Positions 43,601 through 53,863 of a DNA stretch of 64,000 nucleotides are shown piece by piece. This DNA is from an uncultured Bifidobacteriaceae bacterium (GTDB lineage Bacteria; Actinomycetota; Actinomycetes; Actinomycetales; Bifidobacteriaceae): NCBI GenBank assembly GCA_946891915.1, contig CAMPNN010000001.1, positions 1 to 64,000 on the forward strand, written 5' to 3'. The position numbers and the translations under genes were made by a program. How positions within the stretch are numbered: the stretch's first letter is position 1; every line of letters starts with the position of its first letter. The notes under the pieces were generated by a model. That model saw only the letters and a program-made list of their open reading frames with translations, searched no databases and was not told the DNA's origin.

Positions 43601-44782
43601 GTGAAAACATCACGAATGTTCGCAACTGTTGCGGCGGTTGCATTATTAGCAACTTCTATGAGCGCTTGCGGCTCAGCAAAAACTGCCGAAAACAAGTCTC
43701 AAGGCAAACAAGTAAATGTTGTAGCAACTACTACTCAAATCTGCGATTACGTAACGCAAATCGCTTCTACTGCCGATGCAAATTCCGGCTTAAGTCTCAA
43801 CAAAACCGATTCCCAAGGTAAGAAGTCTGTTATTGGCGCTCCAGCAAACAAAGCAAAGTCAACAATTAATTTGACTTGCTTGCTTGCTCCAAACGCATCT
43901 GCTCATGAGCACGAAATGACTCCTGGTCAGTCTAAAGCTCTTTCTAAAGCTGATTTGATGCTTGTCTCCGGTGTTGATCTTGAGCACTTCTTGGATGAAG
44001 CTGTAAAAGCAACCGGCTTTAAGGGCATTATGGGCGTAACCTCCGGTATTCTCACTGCAGACGAAATCAAGGATCCAAAGGCGCAAGCCGCTAAAGAAAA
44101 GAATCTTCCTTACAAGATTGACCGCGGTATTGCTAAGGTTCATGCCGAAAAGTGGCCATTCCCTCCAGAGGAAGGTGAAAAGGAACCTGAATTCCAGTAT
44201 GATCCACACATTTGGACCAGCACGAAGAACACCATGATTCAGGTTAAGAATATTGGTGAATTCTTGGGCAAGGCTCTTCCTGCAAGCAAGTCTATTTTTG
44301 ACGAGCACGTTGAAAAGTTCGTTAAGTCTTTGACTGATTTGGATGCTTGGGCAACCGAAGCTTTGAACAGCGTACCTCAAGAACATCGTGTTCTGTTCAC
44401 CTCTCATGACGCATTTGGTTACTTCTCTCGCGACTACAATGTGAAGTTCATTGGTGCAGCACTTTCTGACTTCAACAGCCAGCAGGATGCTACCGCAGAT
44501 CACATTAAGAAGGCTGCGGAAGATGTGAAGAAGTCGGGTGCTGTGGCAATCTTTGCAGAAAATTCCAACAATTCCAAGTCCATTAAGGCTGTTGCTTCCG
44601 CTGCAGGCGTTAAGGCTATTATTGGCGACGACGCGCTTTATGGCGATTCCTTGGGACCAGTTGGTTCTGCTGGTGAAACTTATATCGGCTCCATTGTGCA
44701 CAATGTTGAAACATTGGTAAAGGCTTGGGATGGTAAGGTTCCAGACCTTCCAGAGTCAGTTAAGGCTGCATTGAAGAAGTAA
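43601..44782 (+). CDS. znuA: Metal ABC transporter substrate-binding lipoprotein (zinc/manganese, cluster A-I)
   Basis: The 393-aa lipoprotein captures Zn2+ or Mn2+ for the permease encoded downstream. The signal peptide ends in the lipobox MSACG. Metal ligands expected in this family are present: His in SAHEHEMTP, His in YDPHIWTS, His in LFTSHDAFGYF, and an acidic residue in the GDDALYGDSLG segment. A roughly 80-residue insert is seen between the first two ligand regions (KDPKAQAAKEKN). The GTG start has GAAAGGA six bases before it. Zinc versus manganese is not certain. Confidence 0.9.
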   Translation: MKTSRMFATVAAVALLATSMSACGSAKTAENKSQGKQVNVVATTTQICDYVTQIASTADANSGLSLNKTDSQGKKSVIGAPANKAKSTINLTCLLAPNASAHEHEMTPGQSKALSKADLMLVSGVDLEHFLDEAVKATGFKGIMGVTSGILTADEIKDPKAQAAKEKNLPYKIDRGIAKVHAEKWPFPPEEGEKEPEFQYDPHIWTSTKNTMIQVKNIGEFLGKALPASKSIFDEHVEKFVKSLTDLDAWATEALNSVPQEHRVLFTSHDAFGYFSRDYNVKFIGAALSDFNSQQDATADHIKKAAEDVKKSGAVAIFAENSNNSKSIKAVASAAGVKAIIGDDALYGDSLGPVGSAGETYIGSIVHNVETLVKAWDGKVPDLPESVKAALKK

Positions 44783-44784
44783 TT

Positions 44785-44848
44785 TCGTAAAAAGCGAAAT
44801 TTCGTAAAAAGCGAATATCGTAAAAGCGAAATACGAAATTAAAATACT
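44785..44848. repeat. CGTAAAAAGCGAAAT tandem repeats between znuA and znuC
   Basis: Three imperfect copies of a CGTAAAAAGCGAAAT unit, then AT-rich sequence, fill the 90-base gap. No terminator is recognised. Confidence 0.65.
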
Positions 44849-44872
44849 AAAATTAAAAAGACTGGAAATATA

Positions 44873-45616
44873 GTGAATAAGAGCGTCCTTGCAATGGAAG
44901 ATTGCAACCTAGCCTACGGTTATAAAACTGTAGTAACTGGGCTTAATGGCAATGTGGAAGCCGGGGAGGCTTTGGCTTTAATAGGTCCTAATGGTTCTGG
45001 AAAAACAACGTTTTTGCAAGCCATTATTGGTATTGTGCGCGTGAGCCACGGCGAATTGCGTATGCCAAAAGCTTTGTCAATTGGTTACGTGCCGCAACAA
45101 GTTGATTTGGATTTAACATTCCCAATCACAGCGCGTCAAGTTGTTGCTATGGGCTTAAGTAGACAAACTGGATTCCTCGGCTTGCTTAAAAAAGATCAGA
45201 AAAAAGCCGTTGAGGACGCTCTTAATCATGTTGGATTGCTTCATCGCGCGGATGTTCGATTTGGCGATCTTTCGGGCGGTCAGCGTCAGCGCATTCTTCT
45301 TGCTCGCGCTATTGTTGCGCACCCGACGCTTATTTTGCTTGACGAACCTTTTAATGGTCTTGATGAGCCGAATCGTCGCGAACTTCTTAATATTATGAAA
45401 GCTGCAAAGCAAGAGGGAATAGCTTTCGTTGTTTCTACTCACGACTTAGTTATTGCGGATGCTATTTGTGAAAAAGCGTTGCTTTTGGCAGGTCGCCAAG
45501 TTGCTTTTGGTCCGCTTAAAGAAGTTATGACGAAAGAAAATATTACTTGCGCATACGGTGGAAGTGTGCCTGCTGCTTCTGCAGGCCTTACGCTTTCGGA
45601 AATTGCGGAAGGCTGA
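44873..45616 (+). CDS. znuC: Metal ABC transporter ATP-binding protein
   Basis: The 247-aa ATPase powers the zinc/manganese importer. Walker A is GPNGSGKTT (about 38-46), the Q loop is in YVPQQVDLD, the signature is LSGGQRQR, Walker B is LILLDEPF, and the H-loop is STHD. The GTG start follows GGAAAT. It overlaps no gene, but the permease ATG is only four bases after the stop. Confidence 0.93.
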   Translation: MNKSVLAMEDCNLAYGYKTVVTGLNGNVEAGEALALIGPNGSGKTTFLQAIIGIVRVSHGELRMPKALSIGYVPQQVDLDLTFPITARQVVAMGLSRQTGFLGLLKKDQKKAVEDALNHVGLLHRADVRFGDLSGGQRQRILLARAIVAHPTLILLDEPFNGLDEPNRRELLNIMKAAKQEGIAFVVSTHDLVIADAICEKALLLAGRQVAFGPLKEVMTKENITCAYGGSVPAASAGLTLSEIAEG

Positions 45617-45620
45617 TATC

Positions 45621-46607
45621 ATGCTCGCCGAATTAGTTGAATCGTTAAGACAAGCTTTGGAGCCAATTCCCGGTTTCGACTTTATTGCGTCTGCGCCTTA
45701 TATTTTCCGCCCGTTTTGCCTTCTTATAGTTCTTTCCATAGCCAGCGGAATCGTAGGCGTATTTGTAAACTTACGATGCGCAGAATTTAATGCGGAAGCT
45801 ATAGTTCACGGAATTTTTCCTGGAATTGTGGTTGGGGCTTTGTACGGAGGAATTGATCGAATTATTCCAGGAGCTGCAATTTGTGCAGTATTTTTGGTTG
45901 CAGCATTAGTGTGGGCTTCGCGTTCGGCTAAAATTAACGAATCTGTTATTGCCACTGTTCTCACAACTTTCTTCGCACTTGGCGTAGTAATCTCCCTTAA
46001 AAAAGGCGATATGTCTGGCCAGCTTGAATCTCTTATGTTTGGCAGGCTTCTTGACGTTACTGACGAACGTATGACTCAAGCTATGTGGATTTGTTTATTT
46101 GCAATTATTGTGCTTATTGCAACTTGGAAGCAGCAAACTATTGTTGCTTTTGACCGTGCAAGCGCGCCTCTTATGGGAGCTAACACTTTACTTGTAGATA
46201 TTGTTCTAAACGTTGGTATTGCAGCTGTTGTTGTTTCTGCATCTTCTGCAGTTGGCGTGCTTCTTGTTATTGGATACCTTATTATTCCGGGCGCTAGTGC
46301 TCGCTTAGTTTCTCGCACGGTTTCTCGTATGGTTGCGGTTGCTATTGCGGTTGGTATTACTGGCGTTGTGCTTGGAATGTATGCTATGAATCTTGAGCTA
46401 GATCATCCTGTTTCTCCTCAAGCTGCAATCGCTTTAAGCATGTGTGCAATGTTTGTTGTTGTGCTTATATTGCGTTGGGCTTTTCGGTTTGTTTCTTCAA
46501 TAATTCAGGCGAATAAAACCTGTGAATCTTGCAAAACTTGTGAATCTTGCAAAACTTGCGAAACTAATAAATCGCACAAATCAATCGCAGAAAAAGTAGG
46601 GGCTTAA
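45621..46607 (+). CDS. znuB: Metal ABC transporter permease with cysteine-rich C-terminal tail
   Basis: The 328-aa ABC-3-family permease has eight or nine hydrophobic segments and the typical VVSASSAVGVLLVIGYLIIPG and ARLVSR motifs. The ATG is chosen because it follows znuC by four bases; an overlapping upstream ATG is unsupported. After the last helix, residues 300-317 contain an 18-base DNA repeat coding TCESCK twice and then TCETNK, giving five cysteines in CX2C pairs, followed by a His (KSHKS). Such a tail is not usual for ZnuB and could bind metal. A second permease follows directly. Confidence 0.9.
   Translation: MLAELVESLRQALEPIPGFDFIASAPYIFRPFCLLIVLSIASGIVGVFVNLRCAEFNAEAIVHGIFPGIVVGALYGGIDRIIPGAAICAVFLVAALVWASRSAKINESVIATVLTTFFALGVVISLKKGDMSGQLESLMFGRLLDVTDERMTQAMWICLFAIIVLIATWKQQTIVAFDRASAPLMGANTLLVDIVLNVGIAAVVVSASSAVGVLLVIGYLIIPGASARLVSRTVSRMVAVAIAVGITGVVLGMYAMNLELDHPVSPQAAIALSMCAMFVVVLILRWAFRFVSSIIQANKTCESCKTCESCKTCETNKSHKSIAEKVGA
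46519..46566 (+). repeat. 18-base coding repeat for the Cys-rich tail of the metal permease
   Basis: Units at 46519-46536 and 46537-46554 differ by one base, and a shorter third unit follows. Each full unit encodes T-C-E-S-C-K. Confidence 0.8.
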
Positions 46608-47468
46608 ATGGTAAGTATTTGGCAAATTATTGCGCTCCCAATTGTTGAAGCGATTGTAGTCGGCGCATTATGCGGTTTCGTAGGCTCTTTAGCTCTTCTA
46701 AACCAGCGCATATTCTTTACTGAATCCATTACGCACGCAGCTTTTCCTGGAGCAGTTCTTGGCGTAGTCTTAACTTCTATGTACACAATAGATCAGAATG
46801 TGCTGTCTATTGGATTGTTTATAGGTGCTGCAGTGGCATGCGTTGTGCTTTCTTTCATAATGTACGCGCTTTCGCATCTTAAAGGTATTTCTTCTCAAGC
46901 TGCGGCAGGAATTACGCTTACTGTTGGTTTTGCTAGTGGATACTTTTTGAATAAGTGGTTTGCGCCATTGCCGCTTCGTATTGAAGGCTTTTTGACTGGA
47001 TCTTTACTTAATTGCACTCCTGCAGATGTGATTTCAGCATCTGTTGCCTTCCTGCTTGTTCTTGGATTGTGGATTTTTAACGCTGCTAATCTTGTGCATT
47101 GCTCATTTGATCCGATTAATTACCGCGCTTCCGGCGGAAAAGCTGGATTTATACAAGGAATGGTTCTTGCGCTGATTATTGTTACAGTTTCGGTTATTAT
47201 CCCAGCGGTCGGAACCGTTGTTTCAGTATCTCTTATTGCAGCTCCAGCAGCAGCATTGAAGGGAAGAATCGCATCTATTAATAAGTTTGTGCTTGCTTGC
47301 GTACTTTCGTCTATTGCGATTGCGCTTACTGGCTTGGCACTTGCTGTAATATTAAAGCTTTCAGCAGGAGGCACTATTGCTATTTGCGCTGGAGCTTTCT
47401 TCTTAATTGTTAAATTTGGCGAGTGGCTTATTTTTAATTTGCGTAAGTGCAAATCTGTTGCAGCATAG
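46608..47468 (+). CDS. Second metal ABC transporter permease
   Basis: The 286-aa ABC-3-family permease is a diverged relative of the preceding one, with seven to nine hydrophobic segments and TVSVIIPAVGTVVSVSLIAAPAA near the C-terminal third. It lacks the Cys-rich tail. It begins at the base after the stop of the first permease, so the two are probably made together and form a heterodimeric channel with the single ATPase. Confidence 0.9.
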   Translation: MVSIWQIIALPIVEAIVVGALCGFVGSLALLNQRIFFTESITHAAFPGAVLGVVLTSMYTIDQNVLSIGLFIGAAVACVVLSFIMYALSHLKGISSQAAAGITLTVGFASGYFLNKWFAPLPLRIEGFLTGSLLNCTPADVISASVAFLLVLGLWIFNAANLVHCSFDPINYRASGGKAGFIQGMVLALIIVTVSVIIPAVGTVVSVSLIAAPAAALKGRIASINKFVLACVLSSIAIALTGLALAVILKLSAGGTIAICAGAFFLIVKFGEWLIFNLRKCKSVAA

Positions 47469-47640
47469 TTGAAGTCTTACTCGTGTCCTAAAGTATCAAT
47501 GAATTGCGCGTGAAAAATGCGCGCGATTGACGTCGTTTTTGCGCGTTTTGTTTATTTTTTAATCGCGTAAGTTTTATCGACGCCACACAAGTCCAGGTCT
47601 GCACATTAGTAACGCAAGACCCCGATAGAAAAGGACAATT

Positions 47641-49671
47641 ATGGCTGAAAATACCATCTCCATCACAGTAAACGAGGAACGCAAGGAGGTGGATGCAAGC
47701 TTCACTGGCGTTGAACTTTTCGCGGAAGATAAAAATATTATTGCCGTGCGTTTGAATGGCGAGTTGCGTGATTTGTACACGCCTCTTCATGACGGCGATA
47801 CCGTGGAATCAGTCGCGCTTGATAGTGAAGATGGCATCGCAATCATGCGTCATTCTGCTACTCATGTGATGGCTCAGGCTGTTCAAGAAATTCGACCAGA
47901 CGCAAAGTTGGGCGTTGGTCCTGTGATTAAAGACGGCTTCTACTACGATTTCGATGTTGATACTCCATTTACGCCAGACGATTTGAAGCAAATCGAAAAG
48001 CATATGCAGCGCATTATTAAAGAGTCTCAAAGCTTCCGTCGTCGCGTTGTAACTGAAGATGAAGCGCGTGCTGAAGAAGCAAATCAACCTTATAAGTTGG
48101 AGTTGATTGGGGATAAAGAAGCTGCTCTTGATCCTGCTGCTTCTGGCGAAATCAGCAAGCATGAGCTCAGTATGTACGACAATGTGGATCGCGAAGGAAA
48201 CAAGGTTTGGAGCGATTTGTGCCGTGGGCCTCACCTTCCAAACACGCGCTATATTAAGGCTTTTAAGCTTGAGCGTGTAGCTGCAGCTTACTGGCGTGGC
48301 TCCGAGCAGAATCCTATGCTTCAGCGCATTTACGGAACTGCATGGCCAAGCAAGGAAGAACTTAAGGCTTACACAACTCGTATGGAAGAAGCTGCTAAGC
48401 GTGATCATCGTAAGCTCGGCCAAGAGATGGATTTGTTCTCATTCCCAGACGAGATTGGTCCAGGCTTGGCAGTGTTCCACCCAAAGGGTGCTGCGATTAT
48501 TAACGCAATGGAAGATTATTCTCGCGAGCAGCATCGAAAGCATCACTACAGCTTTGTGCAAACACCACATATTACTAAGGGTGGATTGTACGAAACTTCC
48601 GGCCACTTGCAATGGTACAAGGATGGCATGTACCCTCCAATGAAGCTTGATGAAGAGCGTGACGAAAACGGTAACGTAACTCGTCAGGGTGCTGACTACT
48701 ACTTGAAGCCAATGAACTGCCCAATGCATAATTTGATCTTCAAGTCTCGTCAGCGTTCTTATCGTGAGCTTCCTTTGCGCTTGTTCGAGTTTGGTACCGT
48801 GTATCGTTACGAAAAGTCTGGCGTTGTACATGGCTTAACTCGTGTGCGCGGCTTAACTCAGGATGATTCGCACATTTACTGCACTCGCGAGCAGATGCGC
48901 GACGAATTGAAGAGCTTGCTTAACTTTGTGCTTGGTCTTCTTAAAGATTTTGGTTTGAACGACTTCTACTTGGAGCTTTCCACTAAGGATGAGCACAAGT
49001 TCGTTGGTTCCGACGAGATTTGGGAAGAAGCGACTAACACTTTGGCTGAGGTTGCTAAAGAATCTGGTTTGGAGCTCGTGGACGATCCAGGTGGAGCTGC
49101 ATTCTACGGTCCGAAGATCTCTGTGCAGGCTCGCGACGCAATCGGCCGCACTTGGCAGGTTTCTACTATTCAGCTTGACTTCAACTTGCCTGAGCGCTTT
49201 AAGTTGGAGTACATTGCAGCTGACGGTAGTCACCAGCGCCCGGTGATGATTCACCGCGCACTCTTCGGATCTATTGAGCGTTTCTTCGCTATTTTGCTTG
49301 AGCATTACGCAGGCGCGTTCCCAGCATGGTTGGCTCCGGTTCAGGTAACTGGTGTTCCTGTTGCGGACGAGTTTGCTCCACACTTGCAAAAGTTTATTAG
49401 CGATTTGGAAGAGAATATGGTTCGTTGCGAAATGGACAGCTCTGACGATCGCTTCGGTAAGAAGATTCGTAACGCTTCTAAGTCTAAGGTGCCTTTCACT
49501 TTGATTGCTGGCGAAGAGGATGTGAACAATAATGCTGTGAGCTTCCGCTTCCGCGATGGCAGCCAATTGAACGGCGTTCCTGTTGCTCAAGCTAAAGAGT
49601 GGATTTTGTCCATTATTAAGCAGCGCGTTCAGGTTAATACTGCTGAAGATTTCGAGCGCTACACTAAGTAA
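47641..49671 (+). CDS. thrS: Threonyl-tRNA synthetase
   Basis: This 676-aa class II synthetase charges tRNA-Thr. An N-terminal TGS domain (about 1-65) is followed by the editing domain with [11 protein letters not shown], the catalytic core with [10 protein letters not shown] (zinc-ligand Cys), [13 protein letters not shown] (motif 2) and the [11 protein letters not shown] motif 3 region, and the anticodon-binding domain at the C-terminus. The AAAGGAC ribosome site is good. The 170-base leader shows no T-box motifs, as expected outside Firmicutes. Confidence 0.97.
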   Translation: MAENTISITVNEERKEVDASFTGVELFAEDKNIIAVRLNGELRDLYTPLHDGDTVESVALDSEDGIAIMRHSATHVMAQAVQEIRPDAKLGVGPVIKDGFYYDFDVDTPFTPDDLKQIEKHMQRIIKESQSFRRRVVTEDEARAEEANQPYKLELIGDKEAALDPAASGEISKHELSMYDNVDREGNKVWSDLCRGPHLPNTRYIKAFKLERVAAAYWRGSEQNPMLQRIYGTAWPSKEELKAYTTRMEEAAKRDHRKLGQEMDLFSFPDEIGPGLAVFHPKGAAIINAMEDYSREQHRKHHYSFVQTPHITKGGLYETSGHLQWYKDGMYPPMKLDEERDENGNVTRQGADYYLKPMNCPMHNLIFKSRQRSYRELPLRLFEFGTVYRYEKSGVVHGLTRVRGLTQDDSHIYCTREQMRDELKSLLNFVLGLLKDFGLNDFYLELSTKDEHKFVGSDEIWEEATNTLAEVAKESGLELVDDPGGAAFYGPKISVQARDAIGRTWQVSTIQLDFNLPERFKLEYIAADGSHQRPVMIHRALFGSIERFFAILLEHYAGAFPAWLAPVQVTGVPVADEFAPHLQKFISDLEENMVRCEMDSSDDRFGKKIRNASKSKVPFTLIAGEEDVNNNAVSFRFRDGSQLNGVPVAQAKEWILSIIKQRVQVNTAEDFERYTK

Positions 49672-49678
49672 CTTAATT

Positions 49679-49720
49679 TAAGTAAGCTAAGTTAAGTAAG
49701 CTAAGTTAAGTAAGCTGAAT
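49679..49720. repeat. Tandem AAGTAAGCTAAGTT repeat after thrS
   Basis: A 14-base unit occurs about three times directly between the thrS stop and its terminator. Confidence 0.8.
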
Positions 49721-49729
49721 TTTAACTAA

Positions 49730-49768
49730 AAAAGCCCGCACTTCTTAACGTTGTGCGGGCTTCTTACT
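49730..49768 (+). terminator. Terminator after thrS
   Basis: A 10-bp stem (AAGCCCGCAC at 49732-49741 with GTGCGGGCTT at 49753-49762) with an 11-base loop is followed by a T-rich tail. Confidence 0.85.
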
Positions 49769-49862
49769 ATTTTCTTACTATCTTCTTACAGTCGCACAGT
49801 TACTATAAAAGTGTTATTTGAACACAAGTTTTACTTGCGATTACGCTAGGAAGGTTGATTCA

Positions 49863-50519
49863 ATGTTGGAATCATTGCGAAGCGGCTTTAAGCGAGTTAT
49901 TGCTCCGGTTGCAAAATTGCTAGTTCGACTAGGCGTAAGCGCTAACGCTGTAACAGTTGTTGGTACGTTAGCAGTAGTTGTTACATCTTTCGTAACGGCT
50001 TTTACAGGCCAACTTATTGCAGGAACCATATTGCTTACAATTTTTGTGCTTGCGGATGGCTTGGACGGATCCGTTGCTGCACTAACTACAGGCGGCACAA
50101 AATTTGGAGCATTTCTTGACTCAACTCTTGATCGCATTGCAGATTGGTCTCTTTTTATGTCGGTTTGCATTTGCTTGTACAACGCTAGTAACAAAAGTGT
50201 TTGCATGTGGATTCCATCTGTGATTGGAATGTTACTAAAATACGCAGGTTTATTTAGTTGCATGATTGCACTTATGGCAGCTTTCGTAACTTCGTATGCT
50301 CGCGCACGCGGACAGTCGATTTCGGTTGATCCTAAAATCGGATTGATTACTAGAGCGGATCGTGTTGCGATAATACTTGTTGCTATGGGATTATCTGGTA
50401 TAACTAATCAACTTTTCTGGTTAAGTTGCGCTATGATACTTCTTGCAATTGGCGGAATTGTAACTGTTATCCAACGTATTTTTGAAGTAAAGCAAGGTCT
50501 TCAACAAAAAGATAAGTAA
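49863..50519 (+). CDS. pgsA: CDP-alcohol phosphatidyltransferase (phosphatidylinositol-phosphate synthase-like)
   Basis: The 218-aa membrane enzyme transfers a phosphatidyl group from CDP-diacylglycerol to an alcohol. The metal-binding motif is LADGLDGSVAALTTGGTKFGAFLDSTLDR (split here: DGLDGSVAAL, then FGAFLDSTLDR); the canonical DGX2AR has Ala in place of Arg. Six hydrophobic segments follow the family pattern. Actinobacterial relatives make phosphatidylinositol phosphate. The ATG has AGGAAGG eight bases upstream; an upstream ATG at 49818 is less likely. Substrate choice is inferred. Confidence 0.82.
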   Translation: MLESLRSGFKRVIAPVAKLLVRLGVSANAVTVVGTLAVVVTSFVTAFTGQLIAGTILLTIFVLADGLDGSVAALTTGGTKFGAFLDSTLDRIADWSLFMSVCICLYNASNKSVCMWIPSVIGMLLKYAGLFSCMIALMAAFVTSYARARGQSISVDPKIGLITRADRVAIILVAMGLSGITNQLFWLSCAMILLAIGGIVTVIQRIFEVKQGLQQKDK

Positions 50520-50580
50520 AATTGTCGCGAAAGCGCAATAAAATCGTTTCGTTTGATTAACTGTACATTTTAGGAGTATC

Positions 50581-51339
50581 ATGTCAGGTCATTCCAAGTG
50601 GGCGACCACCAAGCATAAGAAGGCCGCTATCGACGCAAAGCGTGGCAAGCTTTTTGCCAAGCTCATTAAGAACATTGAAATCGCTGCACGTTTGGGTGGT
50701 GGCGATCCTGATGGTAACCCTACGTTGTACGATGCCATCGTTAAAGCTAAGAAGGCTTCTATGCCTGCCGATAACATCAAGCGCGCTGTTAAGCGTGGCT
50801 CTGGTGAAGAAGCCGGCGGCGCCAACTATGAGGAGATTGTTTACGAAGGTTACGCTCCTGCAGGCGTTGGCTTGATTATTGAATGCCTTACCGATAACCG
50901 CAATCGTGCTGCTGCTGATGTGCGTTCAACTCTTACCAAGGGCAACGGCTCTTTGGCAACAAGCGGTTCTGTGAGCTTCAACTTTGAGCGTAAAGGCTTG
51001 ATTGAGGTTCCATCCGAAGGTGTTGATTACGATAAGCTTTTCGAAGTTGCAGCTGAAGCTGGTGCTGAGGATGTAGCTGACGATGGTGATGTGTATTCCG
51101 TCTACACTGGTTCCAGCGATTTGGTTACTGTTCGTAAAGCTTTGCAGGATGCTGGTTTCGACTACGATTCTGCAGATATTATTATGCATCCAAATAACGA
51201 AGTTGAGTTGAGTTTGGAAGATGCTCAGAAGGTTTCTCGTTTGATTGATAATCTCGATGACCTTGATGATGTTCAGAATATTTATAGCAACTGGACTGCA
51301 TCTGATGAAGTTATGGCTCAGCTTGAGGAAGATGAATAA
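50581..51339 (+). CDS. yebC: YebC/PmpR-family transcriptional/translational regulator
   Basis: The 252-aa protein has the family's N-terminus [20 protein letters not shown] and the [20 protein letters not shown] and GGAxx-type region of the central domain. Members bind DNA or act on stalled ribosomes. The gene opens the yebC-ruvC-ruvA-ruvB cluster, with 6 bases to ruvC, so they are probably co-transcribed. Confidence 0.95.
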   Translation: MSGHSKWATTKHKKAAIDAKRGKLFAKLIKNIEIAARLGGGDPDGNPTLYDAIVKAKKASMPADNIKRAVKRGSGEEAGGANYEEIVYEGYAPAGVGLIIECLTDNRNRAAADVRSTLTKGNGSLATSGSVSFNFERKGLIEVPSEGVDYDKLFEVAAEAGAEDVADDGDVYSVYTGSSDLVTVRKALQDAGFDYDSADIIMHPNNEVELSLEDAQKVSRLIDNLDDLDDVQNIYSNWTASDEVMAQLEEDE

Positions 51340-51345
51340 TCTCCT

Positions 51346-51927
51346 ATGATGATTTTGGGCGTTGACCCCGGGCTTACACGTTGCGGGGTCGGCGTGATTG
51401 AAGCCGGCGTTTCACGTCGGCTTTCTTTTATTCACGTCGATGTTTTGAGATCTGATCCTGATCTTTCGCAAGATTTGCGTTTGCTTAAGATTTATAACGG
51501 TTTAGTTGAAAAAATTGAGCGTTTTTCTCCGGATACTGTTTCTATTGAGCGCGTTTTTGCGCAAGAAAATCGCAATACGGTACTTGGCACTGCGCAAGTT
51601 GCTGGTCTTGCTATGCTTGCTGCTGCTCAACGAAATATTCCAGTAGCATTGCATACTCCTACTGAAGTTAAGCTTGCTGTTGCTGGCAATGGTAAAGCGC
51701 AAAAGCCGCAGGTTGAGCGCATGGTTGCGCGTCTTCTTGGTCTTAATGTTTTGCCTACTCCTGCTGATGCTGCAGATGCTTTAGCTCAAGCTATCTGTCA
51801 TGCTCTTCGTCCGGCTGGAGCCTTGCAAGGTGGCGAGCGCGAGCAGCATTTAACTCCTGCTCAAAAGCAGTGGGCTTTGGCTCAACGTGTTGCGCTAAGT
51901 GGCGAGTCTGTCTCTCGCGGCATGTAA
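51346..51927 (+). CDS. ruvC: Holliday junction resolvase RuvC
   Basis: The 193-aa endonuclease cuts Holliday junctions during recombination. The metal-binding acidic residues are Asp8/Asp7 in [14 protein letters not shown], Glu in [11 protein letters not shown], and Asp in [13 protein letters not shown]. Two ATGs in tandem (51346 and 51349) are possible starts. It is downstream of yebC and upstream of ruvAB. Confidence 0.95.
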   Translation: MMILGVDPGLTRCGVGVIEAGVSRRLSFIHVDVLRSDPDLSQDLRLLKIYNGLVEKIERFSPDTVSIERVFAQENRNTVLGTAQVAGLAMLAAAQRNIPVALHTPTEVKLAVAGNGKAQKPQVERMVARLLGLNVLPTPADAADALAQAICHALRPAGALQGGEREQHLTPAQKQWALAQRVALSGESVSRGM

Positions 51928-52063
51928 GATGCTAATAGAACATATGTTCTACTGTGATTGTTTTCAGAATGTTTCGTTGCAACTTTTGTTGCAATTGTTT
52001 TGTTGCAATTGTGGTGGCTTTTAGCTGATTTTACAGTTTCTTAGAAGGCGAAGGTGAGCGTTT

Positions 52064-52702
52064 ATGATTGGTATGCTTGTTGGCCAAGTTGTGTCAGTTG
52101 ATTCTCGTACTGCGCTTATTCTTGTTTCGGGAGTTGGCTACGAAACTTATATGTCGTCTCAAGATTTGTCTTCTTTGCATGAGGGTCAAGAAGTTTGCGT
52201 TTACACGTCAATGCAAGTTTCTCAGGATGCAATAACTCTATATGGTTTTACATCTCAATCTGCTAAACGCATGTTTTTGCAAGTGCAAAAGGTTAGTGGA
52301 ATTGGTCCTAAGGTTGCGCTTTCTTTGCTTTCAACTCTTAATGTTGATCGTTTGGTTAAAGCAATTGCGGATGGGGATGTAACTTCGCTTTCATCGGCTC
52401 CTGGCTTGGGTAAGAAGGGTGCTCAGAAGATTATTTTGGAGCTTAAGGGTTCGCTTGATTCTGCTTTATTATCTGGTGATAATAGCGATAATAGTGATAC
52501 TTCTAGGCTACATAAACAGATTCTTGACACTGGTAAGCAGTCTGTTATTGATGGTCTTGTATCTCTTGGTTGGCGTCAATCAGATGCTCAAAAAGCTGTT
52601 GAACAAGTTTGCGCTGAAAATAATATTGTTGCTCCTGTAACTGAAGCAGATATGCCTAATATTTTGCGCATGGCATTAACTTTGCTAGATAGGGGTAGAT
52701 GA
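52064..52702 (+). CDS. ruvA: Holliday junction branch migration protein RuvA
   Basis: The 212-aa protein forms the tetramer that grips the junction and loads RuvB. Domain I (OB fold) starts MIGMLVGQVVSVDS, the helix-hairpin-helix domain contains VSGIGPKVALSLLS and APGLGKKGAQKIILEL, and the C-terminal RuvB-binding domain ends ALTLLDRGR. The ATG has AGAAGGCGAAGG upstream. The 136-base gap after ruvC holds only T-rich TTGCAA repeats. Confidence 0.95.
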   Translation: MIGMLVGQVVSVDSRTALILVSGVGYETYMSSQDLSSLHEGQEVCVYTSMQVSQDAITLYGFTSQSAKRMFLQVQKVSGIGPKVALSLLSTLNVDRLVKAIADGDVTSLSSAPGLGKKGAQKIILELKGSLDSALLSGDNSDNSDTSRLHKQILDTGKQSVIDGLVSLGWRQSDAQKAVEQVCAENNIVAPVTEADMPNILRMALTLLDRGR

Positions 52703-52742
52703 TTATGCTGCGTAACAATCATAAAGTATTGGGGGAGTTGAA

Positions 52743-53804
52743 GTGAGTGATGAATATACTTCTGCAGTAAATACTGGCGTTGCTGAAGAATCATTGCGAA
52801 TGGTTTCTTCATCTTCTTTAAGCAATGAGCAGTTAAGTGATGAGGAGCTTCGTCCGCACGCTTTAGAAGGTTTTATTGGTCAACCGGTTTTGAAAGCGCA
52901 GCTGCAACTATTTTTGGATGCTGCAAAAAAGCGTGACGTTCCACCTGATCACATGCTTTTAGCAGGCCCTCCAGGTTTGGGAAAAACTACTCTTGCAATG
53001 ATTGTTGCTAACGAATTGCAAGTTCCTATTCGTATTACATCCGGCCCTGCTATTCAGCATGCTGGTGATTTAGCTTCTATTCTTAGCGCTTTGGATACTG
53101 GTGAAGTTTTGTTTATTGACGAAATTCACCGTCTTCCTCGCGCTGCTGAGGAACTGCTTTACATTGCTATGGAAGATTTCCGTGTGGATGTTATGGTTGG
53201 CAAAGGTCCTGGAGCATCTTCAATACCTTTAACTCTTCCACGCTTTACAGTAGTTGGCGCTACTACTCGTGAAGGCATGCTTCCTTCTCCGTTGCGCGCT
53301 CGCTTTGGTTTTACTGCTCATCTTGATTTTTATCCTCATGAAGAGCTTGAGAAGCTTATTGAGCGTTCGGCTCAAGTTCTTGGAATTAAGCTTGAAGATC
53401 AGGCTGCGAAAGAGTTGTCGTTGCGTTCTCGTGGCACTCCTCGTATTGCGAATCGTTTGCTTAGGCGCGTTAGAGATTGGGCTATTGTTCATGATTTGAA
53501 TTCTGTGAATCGTGAGGCTGTTGTTGAAGCTTTAGCGTTGTATCAAATTGATTCTCAAGGTTTAGATAGGCTTGATATTGCAGTTCTTAAAGCTATGGTT
53601 TGCCAGTTTAATGGCGGTCCGGTTGGTCTTAATAATTTGGCTGCAATGGTTGGTGAGGAATCTGAAACTGTTGAAACAGTTTGCGAACCGTATTTGGTGC
53701 GTGAAGGATTCCTTATACGCACTCCTAAAGGCCGTGTTGCAACTAGTAAAGCTTGGCAGCATTTGGGCTTAGAAGCGCCTCGCAATGTCAGTGAGATAGC
53801 CTAG
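52743..53804 (+). CDS. ruvB: Holliday junction branch migration ATPase RuvB
   Basis: The 353-aa AAA+ motor pumps DNA through the RuvA-bound junction. Walker A is [14 protein letters not shown], Walker B is LFIDEIHRL, sensor 1 is in [13 protein letters not shown], and the arginine finger region is SPLRARFGF. The C-terminal winged helix has [12 protein letters not shown]. The GTG start follows GGGGGAG. Confidence 0.96.
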   Translation: MSDEYTSAVNTGVAEESLRMVSSSSLSNEQLSDEELRPHALEGFIGQPVLKAQLQLFLDAAKKRDVPPDHMLLAGPPGLGKTTLAMIVANELQVPIRITSGPAIQHAGDLASILSALDTGEVLFIDEIHRLPRAAEELLYIAMEDFRVDVMVGKGPGASSIPLTLPRFTVVGATTREGMLPSPLRARFGFTAHLDFYPHEELEKLIERSAQVLGIKLEDQAAKELSLRSRGTPRIANRLLRRVRDWAIVHDLNSVNREAVVEALALYQIDSQGLDRLDIAVLKAMVCQFNGGPVGLNNLAAMVGEESETVETVCEPYLVREGFLIRTPKGRVATSKAWQHLGLEAPRNVSEIA

Positions 53805-53863
53805 AATCATTGTTTTGGGCGGCATTTCGACCGTCTTAGGGTTGGACACTTAAGGAGTTTACT

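Noticed and set aside
47469-47640. T-box leader upstream of thrS
   Set aside because: No AGGGUGGNACCGCG-type antiterminator or specifier loop is visible; the 170 bases hold only a weak GCGC-rich hairpin.
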